NCBI GenBank assembly: GCA_051294375.1
Contig: CM119263.1
Location: 31,541,476-31,605,475 of the forward strand
Length of the DNA stretch: 64,000 nt
DNA from: Paraspadella gotoi
Taxonomy: Eukaryota; Chaetognatha
Direction of reading: 5' to 3'
Shown here: positions 23,316 to 32,240 of the stretch, piece after piece
Numbering within the stretch: position 1 is the stretch's first letter
How the letters are laid out: each line of letters starts with the position of its first letter
Notes under the pieces: generated by a model
Database searches by the model: none
Told to the model about the DNA's origin: nothing
Seen by the model: only the letters and a program-made list of their open reading frames with translations
Position numbers and translations under genes: made by a program

Positions 23316-25820
23316 CCCTCACCTGAGGAAATTTCGATTCTTCAGCCAAACGTTTTTTCTCAGCGATTTCTACGATGTCTTGATGGAGGTTGAGATAATT
23401 GCAATGCTGAAGAGGGGGGGGGAGAGGGATGGAGAGGCAGACAGGGAGAGAGGGAGAGAGGGAAAGAGGGAGAGAAGGAGTGGGAGAGAGGAAGAGAGAG
23501 AGGGAGGAGAGGAATGACCAACCAATCCACCTCGTTTCCTTATCTTACGTAGATAGAGTCAGAGCGACCGATACAGAGAGAGAGAGAAAGAGACACAGAG
23601 AAAACCATAACCAAACTCATGAACTCGTCAGTCGTCACTTTACCTGAGGCCGCTGCGGATCGGCGTACTTGAACGCCAAAAGTCTGACATCATCTGGGGT
23701 GAGTTCATTTGGCCAAGGAAAGGCTCTCATGAATTGTGACTCTGTCACGACTCCGATGTTGTGTCTGTCAAAATCTTCGAATTGAGTTTGAAGGCTGATC
23801 CCGCGAAATTTGTAATTGTCGGCTAATTTGTCTAAAAGGTCAGCGACGCGAATTTCGAACTTTTCCCCGGTGGCGTGAAGACTGCGCCATGTGCCGAGGT
23901 ATTCTGTGTGGGGGGAGAGGGAAGACGAGGGAAGAGAGTAGAGCCAGAGAGAGAGCAGAGCAGGAGACCAGAGCCAGAGAGACTGAGAGTAGAGAGTTAG
24001 AGGAGAGTTTAAAACAGGACTCAACGAAAATAATGATAAATTGAGTTTTGTGAATCCAAATCTCTTTAACAACAACAACAACGACATGTTTTCTTGCCAG
24101 GAGGTTCGCTGACTTGACACCAAGGATTCGTATCCACCAGATTTGGATTAAAGGCCTGATTGATGCTGTCGCAGAATCTCCTGCGTTTGTGATAAATGTC
24201 ATTTAGTTATAGTTGTGATAAGTGGATTGCCTTTTGTGATAAAGATCTTTATGTAGCGGGAAATCTTTTGTCGATTGTGATTTTCTACTAAATCTCTTTT
24301 ATGTTCCGATAAATCCCATTCTCGATAAATCCGATAAATCTTGATTCGGTCGTATTAAATCTTTTTTCCTTTTAAGCTAAATCTGTGATAAATCTATGAT
24401 TACCATAAATATGATGTTGAATATCTTCCGCCGTCGTAATAATTTCCTATCATTAAACTTTTATTTTTTTTTTCATTTCGGAAAGGAATAATCCTTAAAC
24501 CTTTAATACAAAAAAAGTAATTTTTTACACAATTAAAAATTATAATTCATAAAATTTATTGTCCTTTTTCTCAGAAATAACCCATTTCAGCTGGAATACA
24601 GAATTTTAATATTTTTTGGGGTTTAAAATTTAGATTAGGACTTATTAAGGTTAGGGTTTAGGGTTAGGGATCAGGGTTTAGGGTTAAGGATCAGGTTTTA
24701 GGATTAAGGTTAGGGTTTAGGGATTAGGGTTTAGGGTTAGGGATCAGGGTTTAGGGTTAGGGATCAGAGATCAGGACGTGGTTCTTAACCCGCCTGTAAC
24801 ACGATGTTACAGACTGAAACGAAGATCAGGGACCGCTTATATTAAACGGTTCTATCGCTAACTTATAACAATGATTACGTCTCTTCAATTCTGTTGAATT
24901 GTGAGTTAAAATCAAATTCATAGGATTAAAAATAAAAATATTGATAAAATGTTGTAAATTTGTAATTAACTATTGATAAAACATTGATAAAATGTCCCTA
25001 CTTGTAATTAACTCTTCCGTCTCCCTTAGTATCGTAATTCTTCAAAAGTGTCTCCGCTTGAGCGTCGGTTAAGCGAAGTCCCAGTTGTTCGTCGATGACT
25101 CGAAGGAATTGATCTTTTGTCACGAATCCGGATCGGAGACGGTCAAAGTCCTGAAGGAGGAGTTGAAAGTCAGAAAAGTAAAGAAGGGTCATTCAGGGGT
25201 CACTGCGGGTAAGGAACTGTCATTTAAAGGGTCGTTTGGTTGAGGAATGGTCAGAAAGGTAAGGAAGGGTCATTCAGGGGTCACTCCGGGTAAGGGTCAT
25301 TTAAAGGGTCGTTTGGTTGAGGAAAGGTCAGAAAGGTAAGGAAGGGTCATTTAAAGGGTCGTTTGGTTGAGGAAGGGTCAGGAAGGTAAGGAAGGGTCAT
25401 TGGGTTGAGGAAGGTTCAGAAAGGTAAGGAGGGGTCATTAAGGGGTCATTTGTGGTAAGCAAAAGGCATTTAAATGGACGGGGCAGTGAAGAAAGGGTCA
25501 AAAGGTTGAGCAAGGGTCATTGAGGGATCAGAGGGCGGAGGAGGGTCATTATGACGGAGCATAAGGAAGGGTCATTAATGTTCGGAAGGAATGAAAAAGT
25601 ATTTTTTGGTATCAATGATGATTCGAGCGATAAAAATTTGACGCGGCGATTACTGATTACTAATGTTATATTCATCTTTGGTACAAACGAACAATACTAG
25701 TGATAATTCAGATGCGCTCACAATGAAAAACTCCGTGATTCTTAGTCGCCTCGTTTGAACTTTTGTTCTCACGTCCTCCTCGACGCGAGATAGATTTTGT
25801 TGGACCGCTAGCGACGCCAT
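13393..25820 (-). CDS. Multi-EF-hand protein, 19 exons, 934 aa (EFCAB6-like architecture)
   Basis: Exons in transcript order: 25722-25820, 25002-25150, 24098-24180, 23644-23903, 23323-23406, 22802-22957, 22274-22389, 21609-21813, 20648-20812, 20241-20405, 18397-18490, 17830-17954, 17441-17568, 17016-17210, 16292-16427, 15736-15820, 15437-15579, 14789-14938, 13393-13659. Lengths sum to 2805 nt, exactly 935 codons with the stop, and every phase closes. Start is ATG at 25818-25820 (MASLAVQQNL). About eight modules repeat the pattern of a basic helix (KVQTRRLRITEFF, KAQVKRRRVRIYEFL), an EF loop (DFDRLRSGFVTK, DFDPLRSGRITK, DFDKHHNGHITR, DYDKLNSG), then QFxRxL and a second degenerate hand ending in a D/N-x-NY-like motif. 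The loops keep D1, D3 and usually the glycine but lack Glu/Asp at position 12, so high-affinity calcium binding is doubtful in most. Intron 3 appears to be GC-AG (GCAAGA). Such repeat EF-hand proteins are known mainly from ciliated or flagellated cells; orthology to EFCAB6 is inference. Sense-strand microsatellites flank many exons. Confidence 0.85.
13985..14835. repeat. 94-bp minisatellite carrying an exon end and splice donor
   Basis: About nine units, period 94 bases (three consecutive unit starts at 14390, 14484 and 14578). Each unit contains CTTTACCTTATCGACAATCC and TCTTCATAGTCGCTTCGTAT, i.e. the last part of EF-hand-gene exon 18 and its GT donor in antisense. The exon-proximal unit is the functional one; the others lie in the following intron. 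Confidence 0.9.
15955..16340. repeat. Minisatellite duplicating the exon 15 end and donor
   Basis: Four full units and one partial unit of CCACCTGATCAGTCGAGAC plus GCCACGTGCCCGGCTTCCGG plus CATT, separated by (CT)n of variable length. The unit at 16292-16340 is the real end of exon 15; those near 16210 and 16150 keep the GT donor, and the one near 16050 has GA instead. Confidence 0.85.
16505..16800. mobile_element. Interspersed repeat family B
   Basis: Shares CCAGGTnCTCTGGGAGTGAA, AGAGAGTCTTGATTGAAAGC, GATGGAGGCCTTAAACCACC and CAGGGGCAAGATAGCTTATT with copies across the window. No ORF. It lies in an EF-hand-gene intron. Confidence 0.75.
17255..17470. repeat. Short tandem repeats duplicating the exon 13 end
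   Basis: CTTCTAATGACTCCATC occurs five times; the copy at 17441 is the end of exon 13. A longer copy of the exon middle (GCTCTGCTCCAATCGTTCGT) is duplicated at 17340-17365 and 17481-17506. Confidence 0.85.
17958..18180. repeat. (AG)n and GA-rich tract before exon 12
   Basis: Directly upstream, in the gene's sense, of the acceptor of EF-hand-gene exon 12, so in the transcript it is an unusually long polypyrimidine tract. Confidence 0.9.
18515..18695. mobile_element. Interspersed repeat family B, opposite orientation
   Basis: Carries TCATTTAATAAATAAGCTAT, CTTGCCCCTGACTTAGGACA, GGTTTAAGGCCTCCATCACT and ACAGTCTCGTTTATT, the reverse complement of the 16505 copy. Truncated after AGAACCTGGC. Confidence 0.75.
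18747..18970 (+). mobile_element. SINE-like repeat (family 1)
   Basis: Starts TATGGTAGACTAAAATCCAC, includes GCCGGAGGCAAGTCATTCGC and GGGTTCTAGCCCGG, which resembles the T-arm and B box of a tRNA gene, and ends ATTACTGTCTCTTC. It lies in an EF-hand-gene intron, followed by a short linker with two repeats of a GGCGAnATGCC...CACTTTCC unit and a second full copy. Confidence 0.8.
19159..19388 (+). mobile_element. SINE-like repeat (family 1), best full copy
   Basis: About 230 bases from TATGGTGGACTAAAATCCAC to ACTATCTCTTC. The head half carries the tRNA-like core with GGGTTCTAGCCCGG; the tail half begins CGCCTGTAACACGGTGTTAC, itself a short palindrome. No poly-A tail is evident. Same orientation as the neighbouring copy at 18747. 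Confidence 0.8.
19740..20005 (+). mobile_element. Candidate solo LTR with adjoining primer-binding-like site
   Basis: Contains a TATA box (GTATAAAAGCAG near 19855), a polyadenylation-like CAATAAA near 19926 and then TGGTGACAGGAGTGGATTCG at 19980, which resembles an LTR-retrotransposon primer-binding site. No gag or pol follows. Related sequence (CTCTCTAATTGG, CATCCG...CGGC, CATTGTATAAA) occurs at 47490-47740 and its copies. Confidence 0.45.
21040..21607. repeat. (CAAT/ATCA)n array containing a copy of an exon end
   Basis: Over 500 bases of degenerate ATCAATCAATCA. Embedded at 21183-21237 is a near-exact copy of 21603-21656, the last part of EF-hand-gene exon 8 with its donor (ACCTTGAAATAAGGATAAAC). 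Confidence 0.9.
21816..22263. repeat. GA-rich tract spanning the intron before exon 8
   Basis: About 450 bases of GGAGGGAGAGAGG-type sequence fill nearly the entire intron between exons 7 and 8, ending in perfect (GA)n near 22228-22263. In the transcript it is an all-pyrimidine intron. Confidence 0.9.
22560..22803. repeat. Minisatellite of about 65-70 bp touching the exon 6 donor
   Basis: Three to four units of CCCATCTGTTTCC, CCTGTGTCTTGGATGA and TCCCATCTGTAACCCC. The last unit (CACCTGTGTCTCGGT) crosses the end of exon 6; in the others the same exon-end motif lies in the intron. Confidence 0.85.
24650..24770. repeat. TTAGGG/TTTAGGG-like degenerate array
   Basis: Repeated GGGTTTAGGGTTAGGGATCA. 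Looser AACCCTAA or TTAGGG-like tracts occur at 7236-7370, 12176-12330, 19390-19490, 44500-44570, 51420-51540, 55740-55850 and 58895-59040. Interstitial telomere-like arrays or a simple-repeat family are both possible. Confidence 0.7.
24775..24892 (+). mobile_element. SINE-like family 1, tail half only
   Basis: Only the part from CCCGCCTGTAACACGATGTT to ACGTCTCTTC is present, just after a TTAGGG-like array. Similar tail-only copies occur at 33951-34039 and, shorter, at 34175-34205. Confidence 0.65.
25195..25570. repeat. GGGTCATT-type minisatellite upstream of exon 2
   Basis: Repeated GGAAGGGTCATTTAAAGGGT, CGTTTGGTTGAGGAA and GGTCAGAAAGGTAA blocks. It begins about 40 bases upstream of the exon 2 acceptor of the EF-hand gene. 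Confidence 0.85.
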
Positions 25821-26117
25821 AGTGATAGCGGAGGAGGGAGGGACTAAGAAAACAAAATGGCAATTGAATGGATGAATAATTAAAAGATGACAGAACATTG
25901 AAGGATTATGGAAAAAAGGTTTATATTTATAAATAGATGAATCCTTTAAAGTTTAAAAATGACGGTAATCGTAGATTTGAATTAAGATATGAACTATCAT
26001 TAAGTTAAAATTACTAACCTTTTTTTATTGCAGAGTCAGGACTGACGTCCTTTTTATATTTTTTTCCTAATTTTAAAAATTTATGTGAATTTATATTATT
26101 TTTTTTTACGTCGAGCT

Positions 26118-29100
26118 AAAGATTAAAACGTCGTAAACGATAAAAGAAAGAAAATCTTTTTCTGGTTAAAAAATTTATTTCTGGAAATTGGTTGTTATTA
26201 GTTTTGAGAAAGAGTTTTTAGTTAGCCGCCCATAGTTCGATAAATTAAAATCGGAATGGACGAAATTTTTGTAAAATGAAAGTGTTAAACACGGAATAGT
26301 AATCGGTTATGTAAAAATGTGTAATGTTTTATTACACTGTTGGTAAGTTTTCGTTTCAAGAAATGTTAGTATTTATTAGAAGATTTTGATTAATTTAATG
26401 TCTTTCGTTTTGAGAAAATCCAAGCATTTGAGTCAAAGCTTGCGTTTCCATGGAAACTCAGAAAGGCTAAACGCCACTCCTGTGGATGAAGGATATTGAG
26501 GTAATTAAGATTTAGGATCACTTACTGTCGAAAACGCGATTGTACACTGCAGGTTTCCAAAAAGGATTCCGATAATTCGCCATCGGTAACGTTTTTAAAA
26601 TTAAAAAAAAAAATATCCCTAGTTTGATATTATTGTCTTGTTGTGGTGAAGTATATAATAATGATATTGTAAAATTAACTAAAATAAAAATCAAAAATGA
26701 TAATAATGAATTAAAAAGCTTCATTTAGAAAAGAAGAAATTATGAAATTTGACAAATTGATTTCGATGTCAAATTAAACACGGCTCGTTTTTCTGACAAC
26801 AAAATTGTTTTTTCAGAAGGGGGATTTGTTAATTAACTTTTTTAATTTTTATTGTTATCATTTGGCTTTTTGAACTTTTTTATGTTGGCGTTGAGCCGAA
26901 TTATCAAATTAGTTTTTAAATCTTGTCTTATTCACGATATACGATTACTAATTGTTAGAATAAAAGACAAAGACTTTAATATTAAATAGTAGTATTAGAT
27001 AGACCAGAGCTGTCAAGCGAGGTGGAACAATCTGTCCATTCGCTGCAGACAAGTCAAAAACGCCGGCAAAGTTTTCGACGCAACATAAATAGGTCATTTT
27101 CTCGAGTATTTTATTTAAAAACTGTTTTAATTTAAGGGATTTGAGTTTTTTGTTTTTAATTCTGTTATGCAAAGTTCAACCATTTGATAGTCAATTTTTA
27201 CTCATCAGTGTAATGTTGAAAGAATGTGCTCAATATCAACTTTTCTTTATTTTAATTTTTATTTTGTAATCTTTTTAATGCGATTATATTTTTATTGTGT
27301 GATTTATTGCAAANNNNNNNNNNNNNNNNNNNNNNNNNTAAGATTAAAACGTCGTAAACGATAAAAAGAAAGAAAATCTTTTTCTGTTAAAAAATTTATT
27401 TCTGGAAATTGGTTGTTATTAGTTTTGAGAAAGAGTTTTTAGTTAGCCGCCATAGTTCGATAAATTAAAATCATGACGAAATTTGTTGAAAATGAAGTTT
27501 AAACACGGAAAGTAATCGTATGTAACAAATGTTATAGTGTTTTATTAGCAACTGGTTGGTAGTTTCGTTTCAAGGAAATGGTTAGTATATTAGAAGATTT
27601 TGATTAATTAATTTTTCTTTTGAGAAAATCCAAGCTATTTGAGTCAAAGCTTGCGTTTCCTATGGAAACTCAGAAACTAAACGCGCACTCCTGTATGAAG
27701 GATATTGAGGTAATTAAGATTTAGGATCACTACTGTCGAAAACCGCGATTGTACACGTGCAGGTTTCAAAAAGGATTCCGATAATTCGCATCGGTAACTT
27801 TTTAAATTAAAAAAAAAAATATCCCTAGTTTGATATTATTGTCTTGTTGTGGTGAAGTATATAATAATGAATTGTAAAATTTATACCTAAATAATAATCA
27901 AAAATCGATAATAATGAATTCAAAAATGCTTCATTTAGAAAGATAGAAAATTATGAAATTTTGACAAATTGATTCGATGTCAAATTAAACACCTCGTTTT
28001 CTTGACAACAAACTGTTTTTTCAGAAAGGGGGATTTTTAATTAACTTTTTAATTTTTATTGTTATCATTTGCTTTAACTTTTTATGTTGGCGTTAGCCGA
28101 ATTATCAATTAGTTTTAAATCTTTTCATAAGATTAAAACGTCGTAAACAGGAAAAAAGACAAGAAAATCTTTTTCTGGTTAAATAAATTTATTTCTGGAA
28201 ATTGGTTGTTATTAGTTTTTGAGAAAGAGTTTTTAGTTAGCCGCCCATAGTTCGATAAATTAAAATCTGGATGGACGAAATTTGTTGTTAAAATGAAAGT
28301 GTGTAAACACGGACATAGTAATCGGTATGTAAAAATGTTATATGTTTTATTACAACTGGTTGGTAAGTTTTCGTTTCAAGGAAATGTTAGTTTTTTATTA
28401 GAAATTTTGATTAATTTAATTTTCTTTTGAGAAAATCCAAGTATTTGAGTCAAAGCTTGCGTTTCCATGGAAACTCAGAAAGCTAAACGCGCACTCCTGT
28501 GATGAAGGATATTGAGGTAATTAAGATTTAGGATCACTTTACTGTCGAAAACCGCGATTGTACACGCTGCAGTTTCGAAAAAGGATTCCGATAATTCCAT
28601 CGGTAACGTTTTAAATTAAGAAAAAAAATATCCCTAGTTTGATATTAGTTGTCTTGTGTGTGGTGAAGTATATAATAATGAATTTAAATTAATCCTAAAT
28701 AATAATCAAAAATGAATAATAACTGAATTTCAAAATCTTCATTTAGAAAAGATAGAAAATTATGAAATTTGACAAATTGATTTCGATGTGGCAAATTAAA
28801 CACGCTCGTTTTCTGACAAACAAAGTGTTTTTTTCAGAAGGGGGTATTTGTTAATTAACTTTTTTAATTTTTTATTGTTATCCATTTGGCTTTTAACTTT
28901 TTATGTGGCGTTGAGCCGAATTATCAAATTAGTTTTTAAAATCTGTGTTCTTATTCACGATAACATTACTAATTTAAATAAAAGACAATTAGTATTTTTA
29001 ATATTAAATAGTAATTATCCAGAGCTGTCAACGAGGGACANNNNNNNNNNNNNNNNNNNNNNNNNATCTGTCCATCGCTCAACAAGTCAAAAACACGCAA

Positions 29101-29330
29101 AGTTTTCGACCAACATAAATAGTCATTTCTCGAGTATTTTATTTAAAAACTTTTTAATTTAAAAGGGATTTGAGTTTTTTTTTAAATTCTGTATGCAAAG
29201 TTCAAACCATTGATAGTCAATTTTTACCATCATGTAATGTTGAAAGAATGTGCCAATATCAACTTTCTTTATTTTAATTTATTTTGTAATCTTTTAATCG
29301 ATTATATTTTTATTTGTATTTATTCATACA
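26118..29330. repeat. Block of about 1.2 kb present three times (noisy direct copies)
   Basis: Copy A 26118-27313, copy B 27339-28127 (partial), copy C 28128-29330. Each starts AGATTAAAACGTCGTAAACG. B and C differ from A mainly by single-base indels, and gaps at 27314-27338 and 29041-29065 interrupt the series. No gene is visible in the block. Confidence 0.85.
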
Positions 29331-29560
29331 GTCGGTCCGAAGACCATGGGCCACAGTGATTTTTGCACAATGCAATTTAGAAAACAGCAAATTGGACAAT
29401 GCACAATAATGACTATCAGTCGACTTAAATTTAACTAATGGTATCGAGATAAATCGTAATAATGAATCACAAAACAAGAGCTTTAAAAGAGAATGTTAAA
29501 CTTCGCAATCAGTATTCTGTAATTTTCTTCTCTCTTTGAGACGAAAATATTCCCGGTAAC

Positions 29561-29806
29561 CTAATAAAAAAACAAATACTGCAACTCGAAAAAAAAATTA
29601 GTTTTGTAAAGCAAGAGAACGATACTTAAAAAAGCAATAGGACTAATATGGTTTCCCAGATACGGATATTTATTAATATCTTTAATGTACTCCAGTAAAA
29701 GCGGAGACGATTCCATAAGACTAATAAATTGGGAATGTGCTCGTCTAAAAATTCTAAATCGTAAATCTCGTAATCCCAACGAGTCTAAAACTATTTTATT
29801 AGACAT
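29561..29806 (-). CDS. Orphan ORF, 81 aa, hypothetical
   Basis: An ORF with mixed composition rather than low complexity: MSNKIVLDSLGLRDLRFRIF, then RRAHSQFISLMES, LLEYIKDINKYPYLGN and a hydrophobic end (IAFLSIVLLLY). A possible acceptor (CCTAG) lies just upstream of the ATG, so it could be an exon. There is no second copy in this window and no family match I can recall. It sits between the triplicated AT-rich block and the GC-rich element. Confidence 0.25.
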   Translation of the reverse strand: MSNKIVLDSLGLRDLRFRIFRRAHSQFISLMESSPLLLEYIKDINKYPYLGNHISPIAFLSIVLLLYKTNFFFELQYLFFY

Positions 29807-30149
29807 GTTTCTAGGATCATTCGTAAGACATTTTAAAAGTTTATTTTAAATAATTATTATAATCATAGGACGCAATATTGTTCATTTGTTATACTTTTAT
29901 TTCAACTTCGTCATGTCGCGCCCCTGGCGATTTTGTTTACGTAAAGAAAAGAGATCATTCGCAAATTAGCCTTGAAGTCTCTTCCAAATGCGCCCCATAT
30001 ATTTTCCTTAATCCAAATTCCTAAAATGAAATTAGGAACTTTGAGGTAATTTACGCCTCATGAATAAGGTTGTATCATTTCTTTAAAAATACTTTAACAG
30101 AATTAAACTATATAATTGGAATTTAAGTAAATTTTTGTGAATAAAGGAC

Positions 30150-30290
30150 TAAGTGGGTTGAAGAAAACTATCCGCAACTTCTGAGCTCCTTCGGCAGCAA
30201 TGGAACGAGTCCTGTGGGTTTGCATTATGGAACTTCCTATCCATGAGCCTAACGCTCAACCAGACCGCCACTTAGTTCAGTTAAAGATTT
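30150..30290 (-). mobile_element. SINE-like repeat (family 2)
   Basis: Read on the minus strand it begins CTAAGTGGCGGTCTGGTTGA, then GCGTTAGGCTCATGGATAGG, similar to the D-arm and anticodon region of tRNA genes. A noisy copy lies at about 36010-36190, and relatives at 47220-47465 (minus) and 57955-58075 (plus). Confidence 0.5.
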
Positions 30291-30679
30291 TACTTTTTTA
30301 AAAAAAAATTATATTTTACTTATTATAACTGCTTAGAACAATTCTCTTTCACAGGATCGAGAGAAAAAAATACCTTTTCGATAACAGGTAAGTTTTGGTA
30401 AATTGAAGACGGCTTTTTATTATTAACTTTAACTTCTTTAATAATTTTATGAATTTGTTTAACCGAAAGAGCATTTGAAGATAGATACTAACAATTAATA
30501 TTAATAAATATCAGTAAATCGTTATTAATGGCACAACAACAGTTATAACTATCTCACTGTCTAGTTTATTAAGTCCCAGAATACCTAGCTTCTTTATTAA
30601 TAAAGAGGTATAATATTTTTAATGATATTTTTATGAACGGTTTTAATTATATAACAGAAAAAATAACTTCACTATCAAA

Positions 30680-31801
30680 ATGTGTACCTATGTATACCTA
30701 TGTGTACCTATGTGTACCTATGTATACCTATGTGTACCTATCTCGGTCCTGAACCACGTGTATGCGGGCCCCCCTAGCAAGGGGGGGACTGCCCGGCAAC
30801 GAAGCCTGGCCATAAGGAGACGAGCTGACCAGGGCATACGCGGATTCCTTTGCGGAGAAGAACGCGGAAAAGGGGATTCCCAAAACCTTCCTCGAAGTAC
30901 CCAGTTCGACGAACCTGCAAAGAACAAAAGACCGGCCCCCTCCTACACCGAAGAGTAGGAGCAAAAGCGACAGACAAGAGGGTGGATGCAATCGCGATCC
31001 AAGGAATGGAAGCAATTCGCCTTCAAGGCCTCGGTAACGACCAAGAGCGCGCGCATGGCCCTCAAGAGCCAACAGCTGCATGCGTATGCGGTGGATCTGG
31101 AAAAGGCCTCGGGGATCCCCTCGAGGGGGTGGCCGCCGCAGGTCATCTGGAGGAAAACGGGGCTGGATGCGATCTTAGGACGTACCACCTCACTCGCGGG
31201 AGGCGGGGTCACCATGGCCCTCGCCCATGCCAAGAGCGGAACAGTCATCGTCCGACGCTTCAGAGGGGCGGTGAAAGCAAGGAGGGAGGCCATCCACGCC
31301 TTCATCAAGTCTACGCTAGCCCTCATCCAGGGCGAAAACACGAAAAGACTAATCACCTTCGCAGCTAAAGAGTTGGAGGCCCAAGTCCGACTCCTACCCC
31401 AGGAAAGGGTCTACCTCGCCGTCCTCCCTTTCAGGGCGGCCAAGGATAAAAGAGCCAAGAGGAGAAGGCAGCTCTTCTGCGCAACGCAGCTGGAGATAGT
31501 AACCAGGCCCAGGGCTAAACCCCTGGCCCGGGACCTCGGCCTAGCATGGCCAGCAGCCAACCCGGACGGTCCGAGAGACCCCGGAATCCTGACGGTAAAG
31601 GAAGTCCTCGCCTCCTATGACCCAATGGGTACCGCCTACCCACAGACGATTAGATCCTTCGAAAAGTACGCCAGTGCCGGACTCCCCACGGACCCGGGGG
31701 TCAAGGTACTCAATCATGTAGCCAGAATGGCATGGCTACGCGTAATCCATCGGAACAAGAGGTCGGGGCGTCTCGTACAGGCGCCAAACAAAAATAGATA
31801 G
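30680..31801 (+). CDS. GC-rich ORF of unknown function with one internal TAG (possible mobile-element protein)
   Basis: One frame is open from ATG 30680 to the stop at 31799-31801 apart from a single TAG at 30956-30958. Upstream of TAG are 92 codons, the first 20 or so being translated repeats (MCTYVYLCVP) and so doubtful. The downstream ORF, from ATG 30986, is 271 codons, rich in Arg, Lys and Ala, ending in a basic tail (RNKRSGRLVQAPNKNR). I see no reverse transcriptase, integrase, protease or transposase motif and do not recognise the family. GC content is clearly higher than in flanking DNA. A GTACCTATGT-type repeat precedes it (30681-30740), and GC-rich segments able to pair follow it (31980-32150). 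A second copy at about 36628-37870 keeps the TAG context but is broken by indels. It lies just 3' of EXOC3 on the opposite strand. It could be a non-autonomous transposon, a retroelement ORF1, or a captured sequence. Confidence 0.45.
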
Positions 31802-32240
31802 AAATAGATTAGAGCCTCACGCGACAAAGCTAGCATAAGTAGTCTCGTTTACATCTTTTTTACATTTGTTTACATTTTGTGTCTCTGTACTTGTCTAGTG
31901 CCCGATGCACAGTAATACATGGTTCATTGTATCATTGTATAACTAATTTTTATTTTACTAAGTCCTGGGAATTAGGTATGAGCCAGTCCCACCCTCTTAC
32001 CCCCAGTGGGAGCAGGAGTACTTGCCCCGGAACAAAGGGGGGCACACCCCCCCATGAGCCCAGGCCAGGAGAGCCTAAACTTTAAACTAAAGGGCCACAC
32101 ACACGTGACCAACGACCCATGGCCAGGAGAGCCAAAAGGGGGACATGTCCCTTGGGAGCTATGTCGTAAATTTTTAAGGGAAGCATTTTTACAACATCAT
32201 TCAATATGACGTAGATGTTCAATCTTCCAATTTAATTTGT

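Noticed and set aside
30728-31356. Minus-strand and other-frame ORFs over the GC-rich element
   Set aside because: High GC leaves several frames open. The plus frame of 30986-31801 is the longest and has the more protein-like basic tail, so the others were treated as shadows.
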